NCBI RefSeq assembly: GCF_001651875.1
Contig: NZ_LNQB01000071.1
Location: 117,687 to 181,686, forward strand
Length of the DNA stretch: 64,000 bases
Direction of reading: 5' to 3'
Source of the DNA: Sinorhizobium saheli
GTDB taxonomy: Bacteria > Pseudomonadota > Alphaproteobacteria > Rhizobiales > Rhizobiaceae
Shown here: piece after piece, positions 22,259 through 32,696 of the stretch
Layout: each line of letters starts with the position of its first letter
How positions within the stretch are numbered: the stretch's first letter is position 1
Translations under genes and position numbers: made by a program
Notes under the pieces: generated by a model
The model's database searches: none
Seen by the model: only the letters and a program-made list of their open reading frames with translations
What the model was told of the DNA's origin: nothing

Positions 22259-23131
22259 TCAAGGCTTGCCGGGGGCGGCCGCCTCGCCGTCCGCTCCCGG
22301 CGATGTCGTCGCCGACGGCCTGTTCCAGGCACTCGGGCCGCGGACGAAGGAGGCCGCCGAGCCGTCGCCGGGCGGAAGCCAGTTCTCGCGATCGAAATAG
22401 AGTTCGGCAACGCTCTTCGCCCGCTTCGGGGCGGTGTGATTGGCGAGGAAGTTGTAGCGCGGCGTGTCGCCCGATTCCCGCTTGAACTGGATGCGGCTGC
22501 CGAAGCGCTTGAGATCGAACTCGTTCAGCGCCTGGACCTTGAGGGCGATGCTCTCTGCGTCGGCCCAGCGGACCTGGGCGAGGAAAACCGCAGCCGCCTT
22601 CGCCGCAGCGCTGGTGACGGCTTGCGTGTCCTCGGCGCTCTCGATGTTGAGCTTGACCCGGAACGAGGTGATCTCATCCTCGCCGCTGCCCTTGACGAAG
22701 ATGAAGATCGAGGAACTGTTCTCCTCACCGGGACGGGCAAGGGGAACGAGCGAGGAACACTCCCAGCGGCCGCTCTCGGCGGATTTCCACTCGAGTTCGC
22801 GAAAGCCGGCATCCTTGAGGCCGTCGCAGAGCGCACGCGGATCGCTGCGGATCTGACGGACGAACTGCTGCTCCGGCGCCTGCAGGTCGGCGAAGGCGCG
22901 GCTCGGCAGGATTGCCCTGGGCGGCTCCGGCTTCTTCGGCGTGGTGCGGACGGGCTCGGACCGCTTCGGTGCCTCGGGCGGCGCAATCTCGAACCCCATG
23001 GCGGCGAGAAGCTGTTTCAGGTTGCGCTGGTTATTGGCGAGAAGCACGGTCGCGAGGATCGTCGTGAAGATGAGCATCACGGCGATCAAGAAGAAAGCGA
23101 TGCCGGAACGGCCCTGCTGCTTCTTCTCCAT
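22259..23131 (-). CDS. Hypothetical membrane-anchored protein (possibly DUF6030)
   Basis: 290 residues. One N-terminal transmembrane segment (IAFFLIAVMLIFTTILATVLLA, about 10-31), a proline-rich linker (about 50-76), then a periplasmic globular domain with two Cys (ALCDGLKDAG and RWECSSLV). The C-terminal tail is low complexity. This looks like a Rhizobiales-restricted protein of unknown function; the DUF6030 label is from memory and unsure. It ends 15 bases from the convergent Lrp-type gene. The 180 bases upstream, up to sitD, hold nothing recognised. Confidence 0.65.
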   Translation of the reverse strand: MEKKQQGRSGIAFFLIAVMLIFTTILATVLLANNQRNLKQLLAAMGFEIAPPEAPKRSEPVRTTPKKPEPPRAILPSRAFADLQAPEQQFVRQIRSDPRALCDGLKDAGFRELEWKSAESGRWECSSLVPLARPGEENSSSIFIFVKGSGEDEITSFRVKLNIESAEDTQAVTSAAAKAAAVFLAQVRWADAESIALKVQALNEFDLKRFGSRIQFKRESGDTPRYNFLANHTAPKRAKSVAELYFDRENWLPPGDGSAASFVRGPSAWNRPSATTSPGADGEAAAPGKP

Positions 23132-23311
23132 CTCGCCTCGTTACTCCAGCACAAAGCAGGCGGGCGGTGTCCGGCCGCTGCCCTCAAACCCCTTAAGAGA
23201 AGTCGCACAATACGCAATCATGGCGCCGGCGTCCAAGGGACATCGCGCTCCGAGGAAAGACCCCGCCCCCTTGGAGACGTAAGAGGGGTCTTGGGGCTGT
23301 GAAAGGTTTTT

Positions 23312-24163
23312 CTATTCCCCGCTCGTGCGCCGTGCCTCCATCCGGGCCGTCTTCCAGCTGGACCAGGCGAAGGCGAGGAGGAAGATCGCCGTCATCAGGA
23401 GGACGATGGTCGGGGCGGGCGCGCTGTCGAGGAAGAAGGAGAGATAGACGCCCGCGAAGGAGGCGATCGTGGCGACCAGGACCGCGACCACGAGCATGCC
23501 GCGGAACGTCCGCGTCAGGAGGAAGGCGATCGCGCCGGGCGCGATCAGCATGGCGATGGCGAGGATCAGGCCGACCGCCTTCAACGCGCCGACGATCGTC
23601 AGCGACAGGATCGCCAGCAGCCCGTAATGCAGCCATCGGACCGGCAGGCCGACGGCGCGCGCCTGCGCCGGATCGAAGGCGTGCAACAGCAGGTCGCGCC
23701 ACTTGAAGCCGAGGATGCCGGCGGCGACTGCGGCGATCGCGCCCGTCTCGGCGATATCGCGCCAGCCGATGCCGAGCATGTCGCCGAAGAGGATGTGATC
23801 GAGATGCACGTCGCTCTGGATCTTGGTGTAGAGCACGAGACCGAGGCCGAACATGCCGGAAAAGACGACGCCCATCACCGTGTCCTGCTTGATCCGGCTG
23901 TTCTCCTTGAGATAGCCGGTCAGCAGCGCGCAGCACATGCCGGCGGCGAAGGCGCCGACGGCGAGCGGCAGGCCGACGATGTAGGAGACGACGACGCCGG
24001 GGAAGACGGCGTGCGAAATCGCATCGCCCATCAGCGACCAGCCTTTGAGCACCAGGAAGCAGGAAAGCATCGCCGTCGGAATCGCCACGAGGACGGAGAT
24101 CAGCAGCGCGTTGCGCATGAACTCGAACTCGAAGACGGCGAGAAGCATGTCGAGCGAGATCAT
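23312..24163 (-). CDS. sitD: Manganese/iron ABC transporter permease SitD
   Basis: 283-residue ABC-3 type permease with about eight or nine membrane segments. LKGWSLMGDAISHAVFPGVVVSY is the characteristic cytoplasmic-loop region, also present in SitC. The ATG at 24163 overlaps the sitC stop (ATGA), and a much longer in-frame opening upstream is an artefact inside sitC. Last gene of sitABCD; together with SitC it forms the membrane channel for Mn2+ (and possibly Fe2+) import. Confidence 0.93.
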   Translation of the reverse strand: MISLDMLLAVFEFEFMRNALLISVLVAIPTAMLSCFLVLKGWSLMGDAISHAVFPGVVVSYIVGLPLAVGAFAAGMCCALLTGYLKENSRIKQDTVMGVVFSGMFGLGLVLYTKIQSDVHLDHILFGDMLGIGWRDIAETGAIAAVAAGILGFKWRDLLLHAFDPAQARAVGLPVRWLHYGLLAILSLTIVGALKAVGLILAIAMLIAPGAIAFLLTRTFRGMLVVAVLVATIASFAGVYLSFFLDSAPAPTIVLLMTAIFLLAFAWSSWKTARMEARRTSGE

Positions 24164-25020
24164 TGCGCACCCTCCACCGCCTCGGACGCGCGGCGACGGG
24201 CGGCGATCAGGCCGTGCTTCGGGGCAAGCACGAAGGCGGCGAGGAAGATCAGCGTCTGCAGCACGATGATGATGCCGCCGGTGGCGCCGTCGAGGAAATA
24301 GCTTGCATAGGCGCCGACGAAGCTCGTCAGCGCGCCGATGGCGATGCTGATCACGATCAGCCGCGGGAAGCGGTCGGTGATGAGATAGGCGGTGGCGCCG
24401 GGGGTGACCACCATGGCAATGACGAGAAAGGCGCCGACGGTCTGCAGGGCCGCCACCGTCGAGGCCGAAAGCAGCGTGAAGAACAGCACCTTCAGCACGG
24501 TCGTGTTGATGCCGATCGAACGGGCATGGCTTTCGTCGAAGAAGGTGACCATCAGGTCCTTCCACTTGGCGGTGAGGACGACGAGCGAGACGATGCCGAT
24601 GATGGCGAGCTGCAGCGTGTCGGTCGGGGTGATCGCGAGGATATTGCCGAGCACGATCGTCTGGATGTTCACCGAGGTCGGCGACAGCGACACCATGAAG
24701 AGGCCGAGCCCGAAGAAGGAGGTGAAGATCAGGCCGATGATCGTGTCCTCCTTGAGCCGCGTGCGCTGGTTGAGGAACAGCATGGCCGCGGCCGCCAGCG
24801 CGCCGGAGAGGAAGGCCCCGAGCGAGAAGGGGAGGCCGAGCATATAGGCGCCGGCGACGCCCGGCACGATCGCGTGCGAGAGCGCGTCGCCGATCAGCGA
24901 CCAGCCCTTCAGCATCAGATAGGCGGAGAGGAAGGCGCAGACGGCGCCGACGAGGGCGCTGACCCACATGGCATTCAGCATGTAGTCATAGGTGAAAGGC
25001 TCGACCAGCGTGGCGATCAT
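24160..25020 (-). CDS. sitC: Manganese/iron ABC transporter permease SitC
   Basis: 286-residue ABC-3 family permease ([25 protein letters not shown]), homologous to SitD. It ends with a charged cytoplasmic tail. It overlaps both sitB and sitD by ATGA, so the four genes are translationally coupled. Confidence 0.94.
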   Translation of the reverse strand: MIATLVEPFTYDYMLNAMWVSALVGAVCAFLSAYLMLKGWSLIGDALSHAIVPGVAGAYMLGLPFSLGAFLSGALAAAAMLFLNQRTRLKEDTIIGLIFTSFFGLGLFMVSLSPTSVNIQTIVLGNILAITPTDTLQLAIIGIVSLVVLTAKWKDLMVTFFDESHARSIGINTTVLKVLFFTLLSASTVAALQTVGAFLVIAMVVTPGATAYLITDRFPRLIVISIAIGALTSFVGAYASYFLDGATGGIIIVLQTLIFLAAFVLAPKHGLIAARRRASEAVEGAQ

Positions 25021-25952
25021 TCGCTGTCCGCCTCGGCGTCGGTTTCGGGTTTCGCCGGTTGCGTCACCATGCGGCCGCGGGCGCCATACATGACGAGCGG
25101 CCGCTCGTCGTCGCTGATGACGGAGAGCTGGCGCGGATCGGCGTCGTCGTGCAGGCTCTCGCCGCCGAGCACGAAGTGACGCAGCACGCCACCGAAGGCG
25201 AGTTCGAGGTTTTCGCGGGTAAAGGTCGTTGCCGTCGGACCGTAGGCGAGGACCGTGTTCTTCAGCAGGATAGTGCGGTCGCAGAATTCCGGCACGCTGC
25301 CGAGATTGTGGGTGGAGACCAGCATCACCCGTCCCTCCTCGCGAAGCGCGACGAGCAGGCGGATGATCGCGTCCTCGGTTTTCACGTCGACGCCGGTGAA
25401 GGGCTCGTCGAGCAGGATGACGCGGCCGTCCTGGGCGAGCGCCCGGGCGAGGAAGACGCGCTTCTTCTGGCCGCCGGAAAGTTCGCCGATCTGGCGCTTG
25501 CGGAAATCGCTCATGCCGACCCGCGCCAGCGCCGCCTCGACCGCCTCGTGGTCGGCCTTCTTCGGCATGCGCAGCATGTTCATGTGGCCGTAGCGGCCCA
25601 TCATCACCACGTCCTCGACGAGGACGGGGAAATTCCAGTCGACCTCCTCGGCCTGCGGCACATAGGCGACGAGGTTCTTCTTCAGCGCCTGCGGCACGGT
25701 GAGGCCGAGGACCGTGATGTCGCCCTTTGCCAGCCGCACGAAGCCCATGATCGCCTTGAAGAGCGTCGACTTGCCGCTGCCGTTGACGCCGACGAGGGCG
25801 GCGATCGTGCCGGTCGGGATCGCGAAGGAGGCATCGCGCAGCGCCCGGTGGCCGTTGCGGTAGGTGACCGTGGCACCGCAGACGCGAATGCCGCCACCAT
25901 CGCCCTCGGGGCCCGGCCGCGGGCTGGGCCGGGCCTTTACCTGGAGATTCAT
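25017..25952 (-). CDS. sitB: Manganese/iron ABC transporter ATP-binding protein SitB
   Basis: 311-residue ATPase. Walker [10 protein letters not shown] near residue 54, signature [15 protein letters not shown], Walker B VILLDEP and the switch His in STHNLGS. A Q-loop ([13 protein letters not shown]) matches metal-type ABC ATPases. The last ~40 residues are a charged C-terminal extension. Overlaps sitA and sitC by four bases each. Confidence 0.95.
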   Translation of the reverse strand: MNLQVKARPSPRPGPEGDGGGIRVCGATVTYRNGHRALRDASFAIPTGTIAALVGVNGSGKSTLFKAIMGFVRLAKGDITVLGLTVPQALKKNLVAYVPQAEEVDWNFPVLVEDVVMMGRYGHMNMLRMPKKADHEAVEAALARVGMSDFRKRQIGELSGGQKKRVFLARALAQDGRVILLDEPFTGVDVKTEDAIIRLLVALREEGRVMLVSTHNLGSVPEFCDRTILLKNTVLAYGPTATTFTRENLELAFGGVLRHFVLGGESLHDDADPRQLSVISDDERPLVMYGARGRMVTQPAKPETDAEADSE

Positions 25953-26854
25953 TGCGTCAGGCCTTTCGCAATCGTTTCGGCGGTCACGCGCAGGAGATCG
26001 ATATAGGTCGGAACGGGGCCGTCGGCCTCGCTCAAGGAATCGACATAGAGCACGCCGCCATATTTGGTACCCGTCTCGCGCGCGACCTGCTGGGCGGGAT
26101 CGGGCGAGATGGTGCTTTCGGAGAAGACCACCGGGATCTGGTTGGCCCTGACCGCGTCGATCACCTTGCGCACCTGCTGGGGAGTGCCTTGCTGGTCGGC
26201 ATTGATCGGCCAGAGATAGAGCTCCCGCATGCCGAAATCGCGGACGAGATAGCTGAACGCACCCTCGCTCGATACGAGCCAGCGCTTCTCCGCCGGAATC
26301 TTGTCTAGTTCCGCCTTGATCGGCGCGATCGTCGCTTCGATCTTCTTCTTGTAGGCCTCGGCATTCGCCCTGTAGGTCTCGGCATTGCCGGGGTCGAACT
26401 TCACGAAGGCGTCGCGGATGTTGTCGACATAGATCATCGCCGCCGAGGGCGACATCCAGGCATGCGGGTTCGGCTTGCCGCTATAGGGACCCTCGGCGAT
26501 GCCCATCGGTTCGACGCCTTCGGAGACGACGACGCCCGGAATGTCGTCGAAGTTCTGGAAGAATTTCTCGAACCAGAGCTCGAGGTTGAGGCCGTTCCAG
26601 AGGATGAGGTCGGCGTCATGCGCCTTCAGGATGTCGCGCGGCGTCGGCTGGTAGTTGTGGATCTCCGCGCCGGGCTTGGTGATCGATTCGACGATCGCCG
26701 CATCGCCGGCGACGTTCTGCGCCATGTCGGCAATGACCGTGAAGGTGGTGACGGCCTTGAATTTCTCCGCTGCCGCTGCCGCACCGGGCAGAAGGGAAAA
26801 GGCAGCCATTGCCGCTGCTGCCGTCAGAATCATGCGCCGCGTCCGATCGATCAT
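25949..26854 (-). CDS. sitA: Manganese/iron ABC transporter substrate-binding protein SitA
   Basis: 301 residues, cluster A-I (PsaA/TroA-type) periplasmic metal receptor with a signal peptide ([22 protein letters not shown]). Likely metal ligands lie in [11 protein letters not shown] (His), NPHAWMSP (His), SSEGAFSYL (Glu) and STISPDP (Asp). The ATG at 26854, with GGAG upstream, is used instead of a TTG 30 bases further up. Delivers Mn2+ to SitBCD. The promoter region carries a palindromic Mur-type box 60 bases upstream. Confidence 0.94.
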   Translation of the reverse strand: MIDRTRRMILTAAAAMAAFSLLPGAAAAAEKFKAVTTFTVIADMAQNVAGDAAIVESITKPGAEIHNYQPTPRDILKAHDADLILWNGLNLELWFEKFFQNFDDIPGVVVSEGVEPMGIAEGPYSGKPNPHAWMSPSAAMIYVDNIRDAFVKFDPGNAETYRANAEAYKKKIEATIAPIKAELDKIPAEKRWLVSSEGAFSYLVRDFGMRELYLWPINADQQGTPQQVRKVIDAVRANQIPVVFSESTISPDPAQQVARETGTKYGGVLYVDSLSEADGPVPTYIDLLRVTAETIAKGLTQ

Positions 26855-26913
26855 CCATCGCTCCTCAATCTTGAACCTGCCCAATGCCTAGGCGAATGGC
26901 CTGCATAAGTCAA

Positions 26914-26934
26914 TGCAAATGAGAACCATTTGCA
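26914..26934. promoter_or_regulatory. Mur/Fur-type operator between sitA and mur
   Basis: TGCAAATG-AGAAC-CATTTGCA, a perfect 8-bp inverted repeat with a 5-base centre, located 60 bases before sitA and 45 bases before mur. It resembles the Mur-responsive sequence described upstream of rhizobial sitA, where Mur with Mn2+ represses. It can serve both divergent genes. Confidence 0.8.
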
Positions 26935-26978
26935 ACTAGCTATTTCCAAAGCGATTGGCCATGGGCTAGTGTCGGCCC

Positions 26979-27407
26979 ATGAGACAGACGAAGAATCGGA
27001 TCGCTGAACTGGAAGGAATCCTGCGTGAGGGCGGCGTGCGCGTCACCCGCCAGCGGGCGGCCATCCTGAAGATCCTGGCCGAGGCGGAGGATCATCCGGA
27101 CGCCAGCGAACTGCACCGGCGTGCCAAGGAAATCGACGCGACGGTGTCGCTGTCGACCGTCTACCGGACGCTCTCGGCGCTGGAGCAGCAGGGCGTCGTG
27201 CAGCGCCATGCCTTCGAGAGCGCGACGGCGCGGTTCGAGACGGCGGATGCGCCGCACCACGACCACCTGATCGACATCGACACCGGTGCGGTGATCGAAT
27301 TCCGCTCCGACAAGATCGAGCAATTGCAGGCCGAGATCGCCGCCGAGCTCGGCTACGAGCTGGTGCGCCACCGGCTGGAGCTCTATTGCCGCAAGCGCAA
27401 GGATTGA
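26979..27407 (+). CDS. mur: Manganese uptake regulator (Fur family)
   Basis: 142-residue Fur-family repressor. N-terminal winged helix (VRVTRQRAAILKILAEAEDHPDASELHRR, TVYRTLSALEQQGVV), then the HHDH metal site (residues 93-96). The CxxC zinc motif of typical Fur is absent (LIDIDTG follows HHDH), as in rhizobial Mur. Divergent to sitABCD with a shared operator, which fits Mn-dependent repression of sit. In rhizobia this protein took over the role of Fur for Mn only. Confidence 0.93.
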   Translation: MRQTKNRIAELEGILREGGVRVTRQRAAILKILAEAEDHPDASELHRRAKEIDATVSLSTVYRTLSALEQQGVVQRHAFESATARFETADAPHHDHLIDIDTGAVIEFRSDKIEQLQAEIAAELGYELVRHRLELYCRKRKD

Positions 27408-27471
27408 GCGGAGTACCACGCATCGGCCGGTGCCGGCAGGTCAGAGGGTGTCGGTTCTGCCGTTGCATTAA

Positions 27472-27570
27472 AGCGGGATGCACTCACATGCGTTCGCGCC
27501 ACCGCTCTATCCGTTGGTTTTGCCGCATTTGTGCGACGTCAGGTGAACCCAACTGACTGCAAAATGCTCT
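27472..27570 (-). repeat. ~100-bp interspersed element, copy 1
   Basis: Minus-orientation copy of a family found four times in the window (also 37196, 44982, 48383). Family layout, read in the element's own direction: TAGAGCATTTTGCAGTC, an AGGTGGAATCACCT-type palindrome, ATGCGGCAAAAAC, GATAGAGCGGTGGCGCGAA, then CATCCCGCTCTA at the end. The two ends TAGAGC and GCTCTA form a 6-bp terminal inverted repeat. This copy has AGGTGAACCC in place of the palindrome. Confidence 0.8.
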
Positions 27571-27576
27571 GAACGA

Positions 27577-27606
27577 CGAAAACCCGAGCCGTTTCCGGCC
27601 CGGGTG
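27577..27606 (-). terminator. Terminator after glpV
   Basis: On the minus strand CCCGGGCCG pairs with CGGCTCGGG (one G-T pair) around GAAA and is followed by TTTT. It lies about 60 bases past the glpV stop at 27666. A second, longer perfect hairpin (GCGCCGCCCGA / TCGGGCGGCGC, 27626-27652) precedes it without a T-tract. Confidence 0.65.
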
Positions 27607-27665
27607 CCGCATCTCCGGTATCGCTGCGCCGCCCGAAAGTCTCGGGCGGCGCTTCTGCGTGAGGC

Positions 27666-29390
27666 TCAGTTCGTCTGCCAGCTCTTGACCAGGTCGTCGT
27701 AATTGACGGTGACCGGCTTTTCCTTCTCGTTCTCGATCTTCAGCTGCGGAGCGAGGTTGCCGGCCTTGACGGCTTCCGCGTTCCAGTATTCGAGGTCGTG
27801 TTCCTCGGCGAGCTTCGGACCGATATCGCCCTGGATGCCGGCGCGCTCGAGGCGCTGCAGCACCTTCTCCTGTTCGGCGCAGAGCGAGTCCATGGCTTCC
27901 TGTGCGGTCTTGGCACCGGAAGAGGCGTCGCCGATCGCCTGCCACCAGAGTTGGGCCAGCTTCGGATAGTCAGGCACGTTCGTACCGGTCGGCGACCACT
28001 GCAGGCGGGCCGGCGAGCGGTAGAACTCGATCAGGCCGCCGAGCTTCGGCGCGCGATCGGTGAAGGACTGGTGGTCGAGCGTCGACTGGCGGATGAAGGT
28101 GAGGCCGACATGGCTCTTCTTCACGTCGACCGTCTTCGAGGTGACGAACTGCGCATAGAGCCAGGCGGCCTTGGCGCGGTCGTCCGGGGTGGACTTCATC
28201 AGGGTCCAGGAGCCGGCGTCCTGGTAGCCGAGCTTCATGCCGTCCTTCCAGTAGACGCCGTGCGGGCTCGGGGCGAAGCGCCACTTCGGCGTGCCGTCGG
28301 CGTTCACGACCGGCAGGCCTTCCTTGACGAAGCTGGCGGTGAAGGCCGTATAGGTGAACATTTGCTGGGCGACCTCGCCCTGCGAGGGAACCGGGCCGGA
28401 TTCAGAGAAGGTCATGCCCTGGGCGGCGGCCGGCGCATAGGCCTTCATCCAGTCGAGATATTTCTGGATGGCGTAGACCGCGGCCGGGCCGTTGGTGTCG
28501 CCGCCGCGGGCGACGCAGGAGCCGACCGGCCGCGAGTTCTCGTCGACCTTGATGCCCCATTCGTCGACCGGCTTGCCGTTCGGGATGCCCTTGTCGCCGT
28601 TGCCGGCCATCGACAGCCAGGCATCGGTGAAGCGCCAGCCGAGGGACGGGTCCTTCTTGCCGTAGTCCATGTGGCCATAGACCTTCTTGCCGTCGATCTC
28701 GCGGCCGGTGAAGAACTCGGCGATGTCCTCATAGGCCGACCAGTTGACCGGGACGCCGAGGTCGTAGCCGTACTTCGCCTTGAAGTCCGCCTTGTTCTTC
28801 TCGTCATTGAACCAGTCGTAGCGGAACCAGTAGAGGTTGGCGAACTGCTGGTCCGGCAGCTGATAGAGCTTGCCGTCCGGCGCGGTGGTGAAGGACTTGC
28901 CGATGAAGTCGTCGATGTCGAGGTTGGGGTTGGTGACGTCCTTGCCCTCGTTCGCCATGAAGTCCGTGAGGCTGCGGGCCTGCTGGTAGCGCCAATGGGT
29001 GCCGATGAGGTCGCTGTCGTTGATGTAGGCGTCGTAGATGTTCTCGCCCGACTGCATCTGCGTCTGCAGCTTTTCGACGACGTCGCCTTCGCCGATCAGG
29101 TCGTGGGTGATCTTGATGCCGGTGATCGCGGTGAAGGCCGGGGCCAGCACCTTCGATTCGTATTCATGGGTGGCGATCGTTTCGGAGACGACCTTGATCT
29201 CCATGCCGGCGAAGGGTTTCGCCGCATCGACGAACCATTGCATTTCCGCTTCCTGGCCGGCGCGGTCGAGCGTGGAGACATCGCCGATTTCCTTGTCCAG
29301 GAATTGCTTTGCCTCGTCCATGCCGGCGAAAGCCGTGCCGGTAAGTGCCAGCAGCATCGCCGCCGTCGTCGTTAAAAGGTGCCGTCGCAT
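27666..29390 (-). CDS. glpV: Glycerol ABC transporter substrate-binding protein
   Basis: 574 residues, a large cluster-D extracellular solute-binding protein with a signal peptide (LLTTTAAMLLALTGTAFAG). Sequence patches QLPDQQFANLYWFRYDWF, YGHMDYGKKDPSLGWRFTDAWLSMAG and YQDAGSWTLMKSTPDDRAKAAWLYAQF fit the receptor of the rhizobial glycerol transporter GlpSTPQUV. The start is the ATG at 29390 after GGGAGGACTTG. It is last in the operon, after glpU, with a small hairpin in the 80-base gap. Confidence 0.9.
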   Translation of the reverse strand: MRRHLLTTTAAMLLALTGTAFAGMDEAKQFLDKEIGDVSTLDRAGQEAEMQWFVDAAKPFAGMEIKVVSETIATHEYESKVLAPAFTAITGIKITHDLIGEGDVVEKLQTQMQSGENIYDAYINDSDLIGTHWRYQQARSLTDFMANEGKDVTNPNLDIDDFIGKSFTTAPDGKLYQLPDQQFANLYWFRYDWFNDEKNKADFKAKYGYDLGVPVNWSAYEDIAEFFTGREIDGKKVYGHMDYGKKDPSLGWRFTDAWLSMAGNGDKGIPNGKPVDEWGIKVDENSRPVGSCVARGGDTNGPAAVYAIQKYLDWMKAYAPAAAQGMTFSESGPVPSQGEVAQQMFTYTAFTASFVKEGLPVVNADGTPKWRFAPSPHGVYWKDGMKLGYQDAGSWTLMKSTPDDRAKAAWLYAQFVTSKTVDVKKSHVGLTFIRQSTLDHQSFTDRAPKLGGLIEFYRSPARLQWSPTGTNVPDYPKLAQLWWQAIGDASSGAKTAQEAMDSLCAEQEKVLQRLERAGIQGDIGPKLAEEHDLEYWNAEAVKAGNLAPQLKIENEKEKPVTVNYDDLVKSWQTN

Positions 29391-29472
29391 CAAGTCCTCC
29401 CTTGGGTTTTGCGATTGCGTTTCCTTGCACTTGCGAAGGGCGCACGAGTAAGCGCGCCTTTCATTTTCGCCC

Positions 29473-29892
29473 TCAGACGTAGCGGAAGACGGCGACGGCG
29501 TAGATCACCGAGAGGGCGAGCGCCCACCAGAGATTTGCGCCGACCAGCCCCAGCCAGGCGAGGTGAATGAATGCGCTTCCGAGCAGCGAGACGAACAGCC
29601 TGTCGCCGCGCGTCGTCTCGAAGCGCAGGATGCCGACGCGCGGGGCACCGCCCGGCCGGGCATATTCCCAGACCGCCATCAGCGCGAGCAGCAAAAAGAT
29701 CGTCAGGAAGAACATGGCGGTCGGGAACGACCAGGCCATCCAGCCGCCCGGGATCAGGGAGGCGAACCAGTCGCGTTCGCCGTCCTTGACGGGAAGCGCC
29801 GTGACGAGCAGGCCGGCCGCGGCAGCGTAGACGAGGAGCACGGCGGCGAGCGCCACGGGCCAGCGGGTGTTGCGGTTGGCGGCGGCAGTCAT
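29473..29892 (-). CDS. glpU: Small membrane protein of the glycerol transporter (DUF2160)
   Basis: 139 residues with four hydrophobic segments (ALAAVLLVYAAAAGLLVTAL, FPTAMFFLTIFLLLALMAVW, LFVSLLGSAFIHLAWLGLVG, WWALALSVIYAVAVF). It corresponds to the DUF2160 proteins found in glycerol ABC transporter operons. The start ATG at 29892 overlaps the glpQ stop by one base. Role unknown; perhaps an accessory membrane subunit. Confidence 0.85.
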   Translation of the reverse strand: MTAAANRNTRWPVALAAVLLVYAAAAGLLVTALPVKDGERDWFASLIPGGWMAWSFPTAMFFLTIFLLLALMAVWEYARPGGAPRVGILRFETTRGDRLFVSLLGSAFIHLAWLGLVGANLWWALALSVIYAVAVFRYV

Positions 29893-30716
29893 CAGACCCT
29901 CCCCAGGGCGAAGCCCTTGGCGATGTAGTTGCGGACGAAATAGATCACCAGTGCGCCGGGGATGATCGTCAGCACGCCGGCGGCGGCGAGCACGCCCCAG
30001 TCGAGGCCGGAGGCGGAGACCGTGCGCGTCATCGTCGCGGCGATCGGCTTGGCGTCGGTCGTCGTCAGCGTGCGGGCGAGCAGCAGCTCGACCCAGGAGA
30101 ACATGAAGCAGAAGAAGGCGGCCACACCGATGCCGGAGGCGATCAGCGGCACGAAGATCCTGGCGAAGAAGCGGGGGAACGAATAGCCGTCTATATAGGC
30201 GGTCTCGTCGATCTCCTTCGGCACGCCCGACATGAAGCCTTCGAGGATCCAGACGGCGAGCGGCACGTTGAAGAGGCAATGCGCGATCGCGACCGCGATA
30301 TGCGTGTCGATCAGGCCGAAGGCGGAATAGAGCTGGAAGAAGGGCAGCGCGAAAACCGCCGGCGGCGCCATCCGGTTGGTCAGGAGCCAGAAGAACAGGT
30401 GCTTGTCGCCGAGGAAGCGGTAGCGCGAGAAGGCATAGGCCGCCGGCAGCGCCACCGTCACCGAGATGACGGTGTTGAGCACCACATAGATGATCGAGTT
30501 GATGTAGCCCGAATACCAGGAGGGATCGGTGAAGATCACCCGGTAGTTCCGGAGCGTCGGGTTCTCGGGCCAGAGCGAGAAGGCGCCCAAAATCTCGCTC
30601 GTCTCCTTGAAGCTCATGTTGACGAGCCAGTAGATCGGCAGCAGCAGGAAGACGATGTAGATCGTCGGCACCAGCCAGGAGAGGCGCTGCGACAGCGGTT
30701 GCTTGTTGGTCATCAT
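29892..30716 (-). CDS. glpQ: Glycerol ABC transporter permease GlpQ
   Basis: 274-residue MalG-type inner-membrane permease with about six membrane segments. The EAA loop that contacts the ATPase is EIDETAYIDGYSFPRFFARI (about residue 170). The second permease after GlpP. GGAGG precedes its ATG by 5 bases. The final residues LGRV overlap the start of glpU. Confidence 0.93.
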   Translation of the reverse strand: MMTNKQPLSQRLSWLVPTIYIVFLLLPIYWLVNMSFKETSEILGAFSLWPENPTLRNYRVIFTDPSWYSGYINSIIYVVLNTVISVTVALPAAYAFSRYRFLGDKHLFFWLLTNRMAPPAVFALPFFQLYSAFGLIDTHIAVAIAHCLFNVPLAVWILEGFMSGVPKEIDETAYIDGYSFPRFFARIFVPLIASGIGVAAFFCFMFSWVELLLARTLTTTDAKPIAATMTRTVSASGLDWGVLAAAGVLTIIPGALVIYFVRNYIAKGFALGRV

Positions 30717-30734
30717 GAATTCCTCCCTCCCTTC

Positions 30735-31601
30735 TCAGCCCTGCGCGTCGCTCGTGGTCATCACCGTGTAGAAGATCCACGAGAGCAGCAGGATGATGAG
30801 GAAGTAGATGATCGAGAGGGCCGCGGCCGGGCCGAGGTTGAACTCGCCGATCGCCATCTTGACGAGGTCGACCGACAGGAAGGTCGTCGAGTTGCCGGGG
30901 CCGCCGCCGGTGACGACGAAGGGCTCCGTGTAGATCATGAAACTGTCCATGAAGCGCAGCAGGAAGGCGATCAGGAGCACGCGCTTCATCTTCGGCAGCT
31001 GGATGTAGCGGAAGACGGACCAGCGCGAGGCGCCGTCGATCTTGGCGGCCTGGTAATAGGCGTCCGGGATCGAAACGAGGCCGGCATAGCAGAGCAAGAC
31101 GACGAGGCTCGTCCAGTGCCAGACGTCCATGATGATCAGCGTCACCCAGGCGTCGATGGGGTTCTGCACGTAGTTGTAATCGATGCCGAGCGCGGTGACC
31201 GTGTGTCCGAGCAGGCCGATGTCGACGCGGCCGAAGACCTGCCAGATGGTGCCGACGACGTTCCACGGAATGAGGAGCGGCAGCGCCATCAGCACCAGGC
31301 AGATCGGCACGCCGATGCCCCTCTTCGGCATGTTGAGGGCGATGACGATGCCGAGCGGGATCTCGATCGCCAGAATGATCGCCGAGAAGATCAGGTTGCG
31401 GGTGAGCGCGTCCCAGAAGCGGTCCGATTCGAGCACGTCCAGGAACCAGTCGGTGCCGGCCCAGAAGAACGCGTTGTTGCCGAAGGTGTCCTGGACCGAA
31501 TAGTTGACGACGGTCATCAGCGGGATCACCGCCGAGAAGGCGACGAGCACCAGCACCGGCAGGACCATGAACCAGGCCTTGTTGTTCCAGGTTTTTTCCA
31601 T
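30735..31601 (-). CDS. glpP: Glycerol ABC transporter permease GlpP
   Basis: 288-residue MalF-type permease with six membrane segments. The EAA loop is AAKIDGASRWSVFRYIQLP at about 208-226. It starts 2 bases after the glpT stop. With GlpQ it forms the channel of the glycerol importer. Confidence 0.93.
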   Translation of the reverse strand: MEKTWNNKAWFMVLPVLVLVAFSAVIPLMTVVNYSVQDTFGNNAFFWAGTDWFLDVLESDRFWDALTRNLIFSAIILAIEIPLGIVIALNMPKRGIGVPICLVLMALPLLIPWNVVGTIWQVFGRVDIGLLGHTVTALGIDYNYVQNPIDAWVTLIIMDVWHWTSLVVLLCYAGLVSIPDAYYQAAKIDGASRWSVFRYIQLPKMKRVLLIAFLLRFMDSFMIYTEPFVVTGGGPGNSTTFLSVDLVKMAIGEFNLGPAAALSIIYFLIILLLSWIFYTVMTTSDAQG

Positions 31602-31603
31602 GG

Positions 31604-32674
<1,071 letters not shown>

Positions 32675-32696
32675 GGTCTCCTCCCCGACGCCGCCT

